Origin: Colletes latitarsis
Lineage: Eukaryota > Arthropoda > Insecta > Hymenoptera > Colletidae
Length of the DNA: 64,000 bases
Assembly (NCBI RefSeq): GCF_051014445.1
Contig: NW_027488379.1
Coordinates: forward strand, 2,480,001-2,544,000
Direction: 5' to 3'
In this document: positions 12,663 through 26,853 of the stretch, one piece after another
How the letters are laid out: every line of letters starts with the position of its first letter
How positions within the stretch are numbered: the stretch's first letter is position 1
Notes under the pieces: generated by a model
Database searches by the model: none
Seen by the model: the letters and a program-made list of their open reading frames with translations, nothing else
Told to the model about the DNA's origin: nothing
Position numbers and translations under genes: made by a program

Positions 12663-15600
12663 AGTTAGGTCTGGGATAGGTCTGGGATTTGCCCTCATCA
12701 GGCTCATTCTTTCGCATATTTCTCATACTTCATGGCTAGATCCTGGGCTATTTCAGGATTGGATCACGTAGTAATGTGGTACCACACTGAAACAATCAAC
12801 TAAACCTGGTCTTGATAATTATTTTAGAGGATAACGCATGTTAGGTCTGGGTTAGGTCCAGGATTTGCCCTCATCAGGCTCATACTTTCGCATATTTCTC
12901 ATACTTCATGGCTGGATCCTGTGCTATTTCTGGATTGGATCACGTAGTAATGTGGTACCATACTGAAACAGTCAATTAAACCTGGTTTCGATCAATATTT
13001 TAGAGGTTAACGCAAGTTTGGTTTGGGATAGGTCTGGGATTTGCCCTCATCAGGCTCATACTTTCGCATTTTTCACATACTTGTTGAACTGATCCTGGGT
13101 TTTTTCTGGTTTGGATCACGTAGTAATGTGGTACCACACTGAAACAGTCGATTAAACCTGGTTTCGATCAATATTTTAGAGGATAACGCAAGTTAGGTCT
13201 GGGATTGGTTGGGATTTGCCCTGATCAGACTCAAACTTTCGCACACTTCACATACTCGTTGAACAGATCCTGGGTTATTTTCTGGTTTGGATCACATAGT
13301 AATGTGGTACCACACTGAAACAGTCGATTAAACCAGGTTTCGATCAATATTTTTGAGGATAACGCATGCTTGGTCTGGGTTAGGTCTAGGATTTGCCCTC
13401 ATCAGGCTCATACTTTCGCGTTCTTCACATACTTGTTGAACAGATCCTGGGTTTTCTCTGGTTTGGATCACGTAGTAATGTGGTACCACACTGAAACATT
13501 CAATGAAACCTGGTCTGGATAAATATTTTAGAGGATAACGCATCTTAGGTCTGGGTTAGGTCTAAGATTTGCCCTCATCAGGCTCATACTTTCGCATATT
13601 TCTCAGACTGCATGGCTAGATCCTGGGCTGTTTCTGGATTGTATCACGTAGTAATGTGGTACCACGATCAGACAGTCAATTAAACCTGGTTTCGTTCAAT
13701 ATTTTTGAGGATGACGCATGTTAGGTCTAGGTTTGGCCTGGGATTTTCACACATCAGACTCATACTTTCGCATTCTTCACATACTTGTTGAACGGATCCT
13801 GGGTTTTTTCTGGTTTGGATCACATAGTAATGTGGTACCACACTGAAACAGTCGATTAAACCTTGTTTCGATCAATATTTTAGAGGATAACGCATGTTAG
13901 GTTTGGGTTAGGTCTAGGATTTGCCCTCATCAGGCTCATACTTTCGCATATTTGTCATACTTCATGGCTAGATCCTGGGCTATTTCTGGATTGGATCACG
14001 TAGTAATGTGGTACCACACTGAAACATTCAATGAAACCTGGTCTGGATAAATATTTTAGAGGATAACGCATGTTAGGTCTGGGATAGGTCTGGGATTTGC
14101 CCTCATCAGACTCATATTTTCGCACACTTCACATACTCGTTGAACAGATCCTGGGTTATTTTCTGGTTTGGATCACATAGTAATGTGGTACCACACTGAA
14201 ACAGTCGATTAAACCAGGTTTCGATCAATATTTTAGAGGATAACGCATGTTAGGTCTAGGTTAGCCCTGGGATTTTCACTCATCAGACTCATACTTTCGC
14301 ATTCTTCACATACTTGTTGAACGGATCCTGGGTTTTTTCTGGTTTGGTTCACGTAGTAATGTGGTACCACACTGAAACATTCAATTAAACCTGGTCTTGA
14401 TAAATATTTTAGAGGATAACGCATGTTAGGTTTGGGTTAGGTTTAGGATTTGCCCCCATCAGGCTCATACTTTCGCATATTTCTCATACTGCATGGCTAG
14501 ATTCTGGGCTGTTTCTGGTTGGTATCACGTAGTAATGTGGTACCACGCTGAAACAGTCAATTAAACCTGGTTTCGTTCAATATTTTAGAGGATAACGCAA
14601 GTTAGGTCTGGGATAGGTCTGGGATTCGCCCTCATCAGGCTCATACTTTCGCGTTTTTCACATACTTGTTGAACTGATCCTGGGTTTTTTCTGGTTTGGA
14701 TCACGTAGTAATGTGGTACCACAAAGAAGCAGTCGATTAAACCTGGTTTCGATCAATATTTTAGAGGATAACACAAGTTAGGTCTGGGATAGGTCTGGGA
14801 TTTGCCCTCATCAGACTCATACTTTCGCACACATCACATACTCGTTGAACAGATCCTGGGTTATTTTCTGGTTTGGATAACACAGTAATGTGGTACCACA
14901 CTGAAACAGTCGATTAAACCAGGTTTCGATCAATATTTTTGAGGATGACGCATGTTAGGTCTAGGTTTGGCCTGGGATTTTCACACATCAGACTCATACT
15001 TTCGCATTCTTCACATACTTGTTGAACGGATCCTGGGTTTTTTCTGGTTTGGATCACGTAGTAATGTGGTACCACGCTGAAACAGTCAATTAAACCTTGT
15101 TTCGATCACTATTTTAGAGGATAATACAAGTTAGGTCTGGGATAGGTCTGGGATTTGCCCTCATCAGGCACATTCTTTCGCATATTTCTAATACCTCATG
15201 GCTAGATCCTGAGCTATTTCTGGATTGGATCACGTAGTAATGTGGTACGACACTGAAACATTCAATGAAACCTGGTCTGGATAAATATTTTAGAGGATAA
15301 CGCATCTTAGGTCTGGGTTAGGTCTAAGATTTGCCCTCAACAGGCTCACAGTTTCGCGTTTTTCGCATACTTGTTGAACAGATCCTGGGTTTTTTCTGGT
15401 TTGGATCACGAAGTAGTGAGGTACCACACTGAAACAGTCGATTAAACCTGGTTTCGATCAATATTTTTGAGGATAACGCATGTTAGGTCTAGGTTAGGCC
15501 GGGGATTTTCACTCATCAGACTCATACTTTCGCATTCTTCACATACTTGTTGAACGGATCCTGGGTTTTTTCTGGTTTGGATCACGCAGTAATGTGGGAC

Positions 15601-18480
15601 CACACTGAAACATTCAATTAAACCTGGTCTTGATAAAGATTTTAGAGGATAACGCATGTTAGGTTTGGGTTAGGTCTAGGATTTGCCCTCATCAGGCTCA
15701 TGCTTTCGCATATTTCTCATACTTCATGGCTAGATCCCGGGCTGTTTCTGGATTGTATCACATAGTAATGTGGTACCACGCTGAAACAGTCAATTGAACC
15801 TGGTTTGGATAAATATTTTAGAGGATAACGCATGTTAGGTCTAGGTTAGCCCTGGGATTTTCACTCATCAGAATCATACTTTCGAACACTTCACATACTC
15901 GTTGAACAGATCCTGGGTTATTTTCTGGTTTGGATCACGTAGTAATGTGGTACCACACTGGAACATTCAATTAAACCTGGTCTTGATAAAGATTTTAGAG
16001 GATAACGCATGCTAGGTTTGGGTTAGGTCTAGGATTTGCCCTCATCAGGCTCATGCTTTCGCATATTTCTCATACTTCATGGCTAGATCCCGGGCTGTTT
16101 CTGGATTGTATCACATAGTAATGTGGTACCACACTGAAACAGTCCATGAAATCTGGTTTCGATCAATATTTTAGAGGATAACGCATGTTAGGTCTAGGTT
16201 AGGCCTGGGATTAGCCCTCATCAGAGTCATACTTTCGCATTCTTCACATACTTGTTGAACGGATCCTGGGTTTTTTCTGGTTTGGTTCACGTAGTAATGT
16301 GGTACCACACTGAAACATTCAATTAAACCTGGTCTCGATCAATATTTTAGAGGATAACGCATGTTAGGTCTGGGTTAGATCTGGAATTTGCTCTCATCAG
16401 TCTGATACCTTCGCATTCTTCACACACTTGTTGAACAGATCCTGCGTTTTTTCTGGTTTGAATCACGTAGTAATGTGGTATCACACTGAAACAGTCCATG
16501 AAATCTGGTTTCGATCAATATTTTAGAGGCTAACGCATGTTAGGTCTGGGTTAGGTCCAGGATTTGCCCTCATCAGGCTCATACTTTCGCATATTTCTCA
16601 TACTTGATGGCTAGATCCTGGGCTTTTTCTGGATTGCATCACGTAGTAATGTGGTACCACACTGAAACATTCAATTAAACCTGGTTTCGATCAATATTTT
16701 AGAGGATAACGCAAGTTAGGTCTGGGATAGGTCTGGGATTCGCCCTCATCAGGCTCATACTTTCGCGTTCTTCACAAACATATTGAACAGATCCTGGGTT
16801 TTTTCTGGATTGCATCACGTGGTAATGAAGTACAACACTGAAACAGTCAATTAAACCTGGTTTCCATCAATATTTTAGAGGACAACGCATGTCAGGTCTG
16901 GGTTAGGCCTGGGATTTGCCCTCATCAGGGTCATACTTTCGCAGTTTTAACGTACATGTTGACCTGATCGAGGGTTTTTCTGCTTTGGATCACGTAGTAA
17001 AGTGGTACCACACTGAAACAGTCCATTCAACCTGGTTTGGATCATTATTTTAGAGGATAACGCATGTTAGGTCTAGGTTAGCCCTGGGATTTTCACTCAT
17101 CAGACTCATACTTTCGCATTCTTCACATACTTGTTGAACGGATCCTGGGTTTTTTCTGGTTTGGTTCACGTAGTAATGTGGTACCACTCTGAAACATTCA
17201 ACTAAACCTGGTCTTGATAAAGATTTTAGAGGATAACGCATGTTAGGTTTGGGTTAGGTCTAGGATTTGCCCCCATCAGGCTCATACTTTCGCATATTTC
17301 TCATACTTCATGGCTAGATCCTGGGCTGTTTCTGGATTGTATCACGTAGTAATGTGGTACCACACTGAAACAGTCAATTAAACCTGGTTTCGATCAATAT
17401 TTTAGAGGATAACGCATGTTAGGTTTGGGTTAGGTCTAGGATTTGCCCTCATCAGGCTCATACTTTCGCATATTTCTCATACTTCATGGCTAGATCATGG
17501 GCTGTTTCTGGATTGTATCACGTAGTAATGTGGTACCACACTGAAACATACAATTAAACCTGGTCTTGATAAATATTTTAGAGGATAACGCATGTTAGGT
17601 TTGGGTTAGGTCTAGGATTTGCCCTCATCAGGCTCATACTTTCGCATATTTCTCATACTTCATGGCTAGATCATGGGCTGTTTCTGGATTGTATCACGTA
17701 GTAATGTGGTACCACACTGAAACAGTCAATTAAACCTGGTTTCGATCAATATTTTAGAGGTTAACGCAAGTTTGGTTTGGGATAGGTCTGAGATTCGCCC
17801 TCATCAGGCTCATACTTTCGCGTTTTTCAAATACTTGTTGAACTGATCCTGGGTTTTTTCTGGTTTGGATCACGTAGTAATGTGGTACCACACTGAAACA
17901 GTCGATTAAACCTGGTTTGGATCATTATTTTAGAGGATAATACAAGTTAGGTCTGGGTTAGGCCTGGGATTTGCCATCATCAGGCTCATACTTTCGCATT
18001 TTTCACATACTTGTTGAACAGATCCTGGGTTTTTTCTGGTTTGGATCACGTAGTAATGTGGTACCACACTGAAACATACAATTAAACCTGGTCTTGATAA
18101 TTATTTTAGAGGATAACGCATGTTAGGTCTGGGTTAGGTCCAGGATTTGCCCTCATCAGGCTCATACTTTCGCATATTTCTCATACTTCATGGCTGGATC
18201 CTGTGCTATTTCTGGATTGGATCACGTAGTAATGTGGTACCACACTGAAACAGTCAATTAAACCTGGTTTCGATCAATATTTTAGAGGATAACGCATGTT
18301 AGGTTTGGGTTAGGTCTAGGATTTGCCCTCATCAGGCTCATACTTTCGCATATTTCTCATACTTCATGGCTAGATCATGGGCTGTTTCTGGATTGTATCA
18401 CGTAGTAATGTGGTACCACACTGAAACAGTCAATTAAACCTGGTTTCGATCAATATTTTAGAGGTTAACGCAAGTTTGGT
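12663..18480. repeat. Higher-order repeat copy C, rearranged
   Basis: It begins like copies A and B (the first ~90 bp match 7202 onward), then carries extra monomers, and matches copy B again from about 13,490 at an offset of 6,165. Near 15,800 two monomers are lost (offset becomes 5,813), after which it follows copy B to about 17,340. From 17,389 a monomer with GATCATGGGCTG is locally amplified (about 17,495, 17,671 and 18,371). The segment 13,150-13,490 recurs at about 18,970-19,305 (offset 5,810), hinting at the start of a fourth, truncated copy. Confidence 0.75.
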
Positions 18481-19305
18481 TTGGGATAGGTCTGGGATTT
18501 GCCCTCATCAGGCTCATACTTTCGCATTTTTCACATACTTGTTGAACAGATCCTGGGTTTTTTCTGGTTTGGGTCACGTAGTAATGTGGTACCACACTGA
18601 AACAGTCGATTAAACCTGGTCATGATAAATATTTTAAAGGATAACGCATGCTAGGTCTGGGTTAGGTCTAGGATTTGCCCTCGTCAGGCTCTTACTTTCG
18701 CATATTTCTTATACTTCATGGCTAGATCCTGGGCTATTTCAGGATTGGATCACGTAGTAATGTGGTACCACACTGAAACAGTCAATTAAACCTGGTTTTG
18801 ATCAATATTTTAGAGGATAAGGCAAGTTAGGTCTGAGATAGGTCTGGGATTCGCCCTCATCAGGCTCATACTATCGCGTTTTCCACATACTTGTTGAACT
18901 GATCCTGGGTTTTTTCTGGTTTGGATCACGTAGTAATGTGGTACCACACTGAAACAGTCGATTAAACCTGGTTTCGATCAATATCTTAGAGGATAACGCA
19001 AGTTAGGTCTGGGATTGGTTGGGATTTGCCCTGATCAGACTCAAACTTTCGCACACTTCACATACTCGTTGAACAGATCCTGGGTTATTTTCTGGTTTGG
19101 ATCACATAGTAATGTGGTACCACACTGAAACAGTCGATTAAACCAGGTTTCGATCAATATTTTTGAGGATAACGCATGCTTGGTCTGGGTTAGGTCTAGG
19201 ATTTGCCCTCATCAGGCTCATACTTTCGCGTTCTTCACATACTTGTTGAACAGATCCTGGGTTTTCTCTGGTTTGGATCACGTAGTAATGTGGTACCACA
19301 CTGAT

Positions 19306-22282
19306 ACAGTCCATTAAACCTGGTTTCGATCAATATTTTAGAGAATAAATCATGTTAGGTCAAGGTTAGGTCTGGGATTTGCTCTCATCAGGCTCATACT
19401 TTCGCATATTTCTCATACTTCATGGCTAGATCCTGGGCTATTTCTGGATTGAATCACGTAGTAATGTAGTACCACACTGAAACATTCAATTAAACCTGGT
19501 CTTGATAAATATTTTAGAGGATAACGCATGTTAGGTCTAGGTTAGGCCTGGGATTTGCCCTCATCAGGGTCATACTTTCGCAGTTTTAACATACATGTTG
19601 ATCTGATCGAGGGTTTTTCTGCTTTGGATCACGTAGTAAAGTGGTACCACACTGAAACAGTCCATTAAACCTGGTTTGGATCATTATTTTAGAGGATAAC
19701 GCATGTTAGGTCTAGGTTAGCCCTGGGATTTTCACTCATCAGACTCATACTTTCGGTTTCTTCACATACTTGTTGAACGGATCCTAGGTTTTTTCTGGTT
19801 TTGTTCACGTAGTAATGTGGCACCACACTGAAACATTCAATTAAACCTGGTCTTGATAAATATTTTAGAGGATAACGCATGTTAGGTTTGGGTTAGGTCT
19901 AGGATTTGCCCCCATCAGGCTCATACTTTCGCATATTTCTCGTACTTAATGGCTAGATCCTGGGCTGTTTCTGGATTGTATCACGCAGTAATGTGGTACC
20001 ACGCTGAAACAGTCAATTAAACCTTGTTTCGATCAATATTTTAGAGGATAACGCAAGTTAGGTCTGGGATTCGCCCTCATCAGGCTCATTGTTTCGGATA
20101 TTTCTCATACTAGATGGCTAGATCCTGTGCTTTTTCCGGATTGCATCACGTAGTAGTGTGGTACCACACTGAAACAGTCGATTAAACCAGGTTTCGATTA
20201 ATATTTTTGAGGATAACGCATGTTTGGTCTAGGTTAGTCCTGGGATTTTCACTCATCAGACTCATACTTTCGCATTCTTCACATACTTGTTAACCGGATC
20301 TTGGGTTTTTTCTGGTGTGGATCACGTAGTAATGTGGTACCACACTGAAACAATCAATTAAACCTGGTCTTGATAACTATATTTTAGAGGATAACGCATG
20401 TTAGGTCTGGGTTAGGTCTAGGATTTGCCCTCATCAGGCTCAAACTTTCGCATATTTCTCATACTTCATGGTTGGATCCTGGGCTATTTCTGGATTGGAC
20501 CACGTAGTAATGTGGTACCACACTGAAACAGTCAACTAAACCTGGTTTCGATCAATATTTTAGAGAATAATTCATGTTAGGTCTGGGATAGGTCTGGGAT
20601 TTGCTCTCATCGGGCTCATTCTTTCGCATATTTCTCACTCTTGATGGCTAGATCCTGGGCTTTTTCTGGATTGCATCACGTAGTAATGAAGTACAACACT
20701 GAAACTGTCAATTAAACCTGGTTTCCATCAATATTTTAGAGGGCAACGCATCTTAGGAATAGGTTAGGCCTGGGATTCGCCCTCATCAGGCTCATTGTTT
20801 CGCATATTTCTCATACTAGATGGCTAGATCCTGGGCTTTTTCTGGATTGCATCACGTAGTAATGTGGTACCACACTGAAACAGTCAATTAAACCTGGTTT
20901 CGATCAATATTTTAGAGGACAATGCAAGTTAGGTCTGGGGTAGGTCTGGGATTTGCCCTCATCAGGGTCATACTTTCGCATTTTTCACATACTTGTTGAA
21001 CAAATCCTGGGTTTTTTCTGGTTTGGATCGCGCAGTAATGTGGTACCACACTGAAACAGCCCACTAAACCTGGTTTCGATCAATATTTAAGAAGATAACG
21101 AAAGTTATGTCTAGGTTAGGCCTGTGATTTGCCCTCATCAGTCTCATGCATTCGCATTTTTCACATACTTGTTGAACAGATCCTCGGTTTTTTCTGGTAT
21201 GGATCACGTAGTAATGTGGTATCACACTGAAACATTCAATTAAACCTGGTCTTGATAAATATTTTTGAGGATAACGCATGTTAGGCCTGGGTTAGGTCTA
21301 GGATTTGCCCTCATCAGGCTCATACTTTCGCATATTTCTTATAGTTCATGGCTAGATCCTGGGCTATTTCTGGATTGTATCACGTAGTAATGTGGTACCA
21401 CACTGAAACAGTCAATTAATTCTGGTCTTGATAAATATTTTAGAGGATAACGTAAGTTAGGTCTGGAATACGTCTGAGATTTGCCCTCATCAGGGTCATA
21501 CTTCCGCAGTTTTAACATACGTGTTGACCTGATCGAGGGTTTTTTCTGCTTTGTATCACGTAGTAAAGTGGTATCACACTGTAGCAGACCATTAAACCTG
21601 GTTTCGATCAATATTTTTTAGGATAACGCACGTTAGGTCTGGGATAGGTCAGAGATTTTCCCTCATCAGGGTCATACTTCCGCAGTTTTAACTTACATGT
21701 TGACATGATCGAGGGTTTTTTCTGCTTTGGATCACGTAGTATAGTGGTACCACACTGAAACAGTCAATTAAACCTGGTTTCGGTCAATGTTTTAGAGGAT
21801 AACATAAGTTATGTCTGGGATAGGTCTGGGATTTGCTCTCATCAGGCTCGTACTTTCGCATATTTCTCATACTTGGTGGCTAGATTCTGGTCTTTTTCTG
21901 GTTTGGATAACGTAGTAATGCGGTGCCACACTGAAACAGTCGATTAATCCTGGTTTCGATTAATATTTTTGAGGATAACGCATGTTAGGTCTAGGTTAGG
22001 CCTGGGATTTTCACTCACCAGACTCATACTTTCGCATTCTTCACATACTTGTTGAACGGATCCTGGGTTTTTTCTGGTTTGGATCACGTAGTAATGTGGT
22101 ACCACACTGGAACTTTCAATTAAATCTGGTCTTGATAAATATTTTAGAGGATAACGCATGTTAGGTCTGGGTTAGGTCTAGGATTTGCCCTCGTCAGGCT
22201 CATACTTTCACATATTTCTCATACTTCATGGCTAGATCCTGGGCTTTTTCTGGATTCGATCACGTAGTAATGTGGTACCACA
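19306..22282. repeat. Irregular satellite segment
   Basis: Monomers of all three types without an obvious longer period, more diverged from one another than in the HOR to the left. A few carry small indels, for example a 2-bp insertion at about 20,377 (ATAACTATATTTTAG). I see nothing other than satellite here. Confidence 0.8.
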
Positions 22283-23660
22283 CTGCAACAGTCAATTAAA
22301 CCTGGTTTCGATCAATATTTTTGAGGATAACGCAAGTTATGTCTGGGATAGGTCTGGGATTTGCCTTTATCAGGCTCATACTTTCGCGTTTTTCACATAC
22401 TTGTTGAACGGATCCTGGGTTTTTTCTGGTTTGGATCACGTAGTAATGTGGTACCACACTGAAACAGTCCGATAAACCTGGTTTCGATCAATATTTTAGA
22501 GGATAACGCATGTCAGGTTCAGGTTAGGCCTGGGATTTACCCAAATCAGGGTCATACTTTAGCAGTTTTAACATACATGTTGACATGTTCGAGGGTTTTT
22601 TCTGCTTTGGTTCACGTAGTATAGTGGTACCACACTGAAACAGTCAATTAAACCTCGTTTCGATTATTGTTTTAGAGGATCACACATGTTAGGTCTAGGT
22701 TAGGTCTGGGATTTGCCCTCATCAGGGTCATCCTTTCGCAGTTTTAACATACATGTTGACCTGATCGATGGTTTTTTCTGCTTTGGATCACGTACTAATG
22801 TGGTATCACACTGAAACAGTCCATTAAACCTGGTTTCGATCAATATTTTAGAGGATAACGCATGTTAGGTCTAGGTTAGGCCTGGGATTTACCCAAGTCA
22901 GGGTCATACTTTCGCAGTTTTAACATACATGTTGACATGATCGAGGGTTTTTTCTGTTTTGGATCACGTAGTATAGTGGTACCTCACTGAAACAGTCAAT
23001 TAAACCTGGTTTCGGTCATTGTTTTAGAGGATAACGCAAGTTATGTCTGGGATAGGTCTGGGATTTGCTCTCATCCGGCTCATTCTTTCGCGTTTATCAC
23101 TTACTTGTTGAACGGATCCTGGGTTTTTTCTGGATTGGATCACGTAGTAATGTGGTATCACACTGAAACAGTCACTTAAACCTGGTCTTGATAAATATTT
23201 TAGAGGATAACGCATGTTAGGTCTGGGTTAGGTCTAGGATTTGCCCTCATCAGGCTCATTCTTTCGCATATTTCTCATACTTGATGGCTAGATCCTGGGC
23301 TTTTTCTGGATTGGTTCACGAAGTAACGTGGTACCACACTGAAACAGTCAATTAAACCTGGTTTCCATCAATATTTTAGAGGACAACGCAAGTTAGGTCT
23401 AGGTTAGGCATGGGATTTTCCCTCATCAGACTCATACTTTCGCATTCTTCACATACTTGTTGAACAGATCCTGGGTTTTTTCTGGTTTGGACCACGTAGT
23501 AATGTGCTACCACACTGAAACTGTCGATTAAACCTGGTTTCGAATAATATTTTTGAGGGTAACGCATATTAGGTCTAGGTTAGGCCTGGGATTTTCACTC
23601 ACCAGACTCATACTTTCGCATTCTTCACATACTTGTTGAACGGATCCTGGGTTTTTTCTT
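22283..23660. repeat. Duplicated satellite block P, copy 1
   Basis: This 1.38-kb stretch matches 26851-28228 at a constant offset of 4,568 bp, including the variants TTTGCCTTTATCAGG, GTTAGGCCTGGGATTTACCC and CGGCTCATTC. The partner starts exactly where an LTR remnant ends (26853), so this copy marks the sequence joined to the broken LTR. Confidence 0.85.
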
Positions 23661-24720
23661 GTTTCGATCAGGTAGTAATGTGGTACCACACTGAAACAGT
23701 CCACTAAACCTGGTTTCGATCAATATTTTAGAGAATAATTCATGTTAGGTCAAGGTTAGGTCTGGGATTTGCTCTCATCAGGCTTGTACTTTCGCAATAT
23801 TTCTCATACTTGTTTGCCAGATTCTGGGCTTTTTCTGGTTTGGATCACGTAGTAATGTGGTACCACACTGAAACAGTCGATTAAACCTTGTTTCGATCAA
23901 TATGTTAGATGATTACGAATGTTAGGTCTGGGTAAGGTCTAGGATTTGCCCTCAGCAGGCTCATACTTTCGCATATTTCTCATACTTGATGGCTAGATCC
24001 TGGGCTTTTTCTGGATTGGATCACGTAGTAATGTGGTACCACACTGAAACTGTCCACTAAACCTGGTTTCGATCAAGATTTTAGAGGATAACGCATGTTA
24101 GGTCTAGGTTAGGCCTGGGATTTGCCCTAATCAGGTTCATACTTTCGCAGTTTTAACATACATATTGCCTTGATGGAGGGTTTTTTCTACTTTGGATCTC
24201 GTAGTAAAGTGGTACCACACTGAAACAGTCAACTAAACGTGGTTTCTATCATTATTTTAGAGGATAACGCATGTTAGGTCTGGGTTAGGTCTAGGATTTG
24301 CCCTCATCAGGCTCATTCTTTCGCATATTTCTCATACTTGATGGCTAGATCCTGGGCTTTTTCTGGATTGGTTCACGAAGTAACGTGGTACCACACTGAA
24401 ACAGTCAATTAAACCTGGTTTCCATCAATATTTTAGAGGACAACGCAAGTTAGGTCTAGGTTAGGCATGGGATTTTCCCTCATCAGACTCATACTTTCGC
24501 ATTCTTCACATACTTGTTGAACAGATCCTGGGTTTTTTCTGGTTTGGACCACGTAGTAATGTGCTACCACACTGAAACTGTCGATTAAACCTGGTTTCGA
24601 ATAATATTTTTGAGGGTAACGCATATTAGGTCTAGGTTAGGCCTGGGATTTTCACTCACCAGACTCATACTTTCGCATTCTTCACATACTTGTTGAACGG
24701 ATCCTGGTTTTTTTCTGGTA
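23217..24720. repeat. Local six-monomer duplication
   Basis: The sequence from about 23,217 to 23,660 recurs at about 24,274 to 24,717 with an offset of 1,057 bp (6 x 176 plus 1). Both copies carry the rare GGTTCACGAAGTAACGTGG variant followed by GTGCTACCACACTGAAACTG. Confidence 0.8.
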
Positions 24721-26740
24721 TGGATCACGTAGTAATGTGGTACCACAATGAAACATTCAATTAAACCTGGTTTCCGTCAATATGTTAGAGGATAACGCAT
24801 GTTAGGTCTAGGTTAGGCCTGGGACTTGCCCTTATCAGGGCCATACATTCGCAGTTTTAACATACATGTTGACCTGATCGAGGGTTTTTTCTACTTTGGA
24901 TCACGTAGTAAAGTGGTACCACACTGAAACAGTCAACTAAACCTGGTTTCGATCAATATTTTAGAGGATAACGCAAGTTATGTCTGGGATAGGTCTGGGA
25001 TTTGCCCTCATCAGGCTCATACTTTTGCGTTTTTCACATACTTGTTGAACGGATCCTGGGTTTTTTCTGGTTTGGATCACGTAGTAATGTGATACAACAC
25101 TGAAACTGTCCACTAAACCTGGTTTCGACCAAGATTTTAGAGGATAACGCATGATAGGTCTAGGTTAGGCCTGGGATTTGGCCTAATCAGGTTCATCCTT
25201 TCGCAGTTTTAACATACATGTTGACCTGATCGAGGGTTTTTTTCTGGTATGGATCACGTAGTAATGTGGTACCACAATGAAACATTCAATTAAACCTGGT
25301 TTCCGTCAATATGTTAGAGGATAACGCATGTTAGGTCTAGGATAGGCCTGGGACTTGCCCTCATCAAGGCCATACATTCGCAGTTTTAACATACATGTTG
25401 ACCTGATCGAGGGTTTTTTCTACTTTGGATCACGTAGTAAAGTGGTACCACACTCAAACAGTCAACTAAACGTGGTTTCGATTAATATTTTAGAGGATAA
25501 CGCATGTTAGGTCTAGGTTAGGTTTGGGATTTGCTCTCGTCAGGCTCATACTTTCGCATATTTCTCATTCTTGTTGAACAGGTCCTGGGTTTTTTCTGGT
25601 TTGGATCACGTAGTAATGTGGTACCACACTGAAACAGTCAATTAAACCTGGTTTCCATCAATATTTTAGTGGAAAACGCAAGTTAGGTCTGGGATAGGTC
25701 TGGGATTTGCCCTCATCAGGGTCATACTTTCGCATGTTTCACATACTTGTTGAACATATCCTGGGTTTTTTCTGGTATGGATCACGCAGTAATGTGGTAC
25801 CACACTGAAACAGACCACTAAACCTGGTTTCGACCAAGATTTTAGAGGATAACGCATGATAGGTCTAGGTTAGGCCTGGGATTTGGCCTAATCAGGTTCA
25901 TCCTTTCGCAGTTTTAACATACATGTTGACCTGATCGAGGGTTTTTTCTGCTTTGGATCACGTAGTAAAGTGGTACCACAATGAAACACTCAATTAAACC
26001 TGGTTTCGATGAATATTTTAGAGAATAATTCATGTTAGGTCTATGTTAGGTCTGGGATTTTCTCTCATCAGACTCATACCTTCGCGTTTTTCACATACAT
26101 GTTTAACGGATCCTGGGTTTTTTCTGGTTTGGATCACGTGGTAATGTGGTACCACACTGAAACAGTCCACTAAACCTGGTTTCGATCAATATTTTAGAAG
26201 ATAACGCATGTTAGGTCTATGTTAGGTCTGGGATTTGCTCTCGTCAGGCTCATACTTTCGCATATTTCTCATTCTTGTTGGCCAGATCCTCGGTTTTTTC
26301 TCGTTTGGATCACGTAGTAATGTGGTACCACACGAAGCAGTCGATTAAGCTTGGTTTCGATCAATATTTTAGACAATAATTCATGTTAGGTCTGGGTTAG
26401 GTCTGGGATTTGCCCTCATCAGACTCATACTTTCGCATACTTCACATACTTGTTGAACAGATCCTAGGTTTTTTCCGGTATGGATCACGTAGTAATGTGG
26501 TACCACACTGAAACATTCAATTAAACCTGGTTTCCGTCAATATTTTAGAGGATAACACATGTTAGGTCTATGTTAGGTCTAGGATTTGGCATCATCAGTG
26601 TCATACTTGCGCATTCTTCACATACTTCTTGAACAGATCCCGAGTTTTTTCTGGTTTCGATCACGTAGTAATGTGGTACCACACTGAAACAGACCATTAT
26701 ACCTGGTTTCGATTAATATTTTAGAGGATAACACATGTTA
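24715..26740. repeat. Duplicated satellite block Q, copy 1
   Basis: Matches 42111-44136 at offset 17,396. Shared private variants include ACTTGCCCTTATCAGGGCC, TTAGTGGAAAACGCAAG and CAATGAAACACTCAATT. Its right part (25981 onward) also matches 36178 onward at offset 10,197, so three copies of this segment exist, only two of which continue into LTR sequence. Confidence 0.82.
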
Positions 26741-26798
26741 GGCCTAGGATAGGTCGGGGATTTGCAGTCATCAACTCTTACTTCCGCATATTTCTCAT

Positions 26799-26853
26799 TG
26801 TTTAAAGACCTTAACCGCCCTAAGGGGGGGGGGGGGTGGGTTGTTTTAGTCTG
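26799..26853. mobile_element. 55-bp remnant of the LTR 5' end
   Basis: The sequence TGTTTAAAGACCTTAACC, CGCCCTAA, a G tract and TTGTTTTAGTCTG matches the first bases of the LTR at 36996. The preceding satellite (25981-26798) is the same as that before 36996, including the CTCAT target site. After TCTG the sequence jumps to satellite matching 22283 onward, with CTG shared at the break. This is a truncated derivative of the same insertion event, not a new insertion. Confidence 0.85.
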
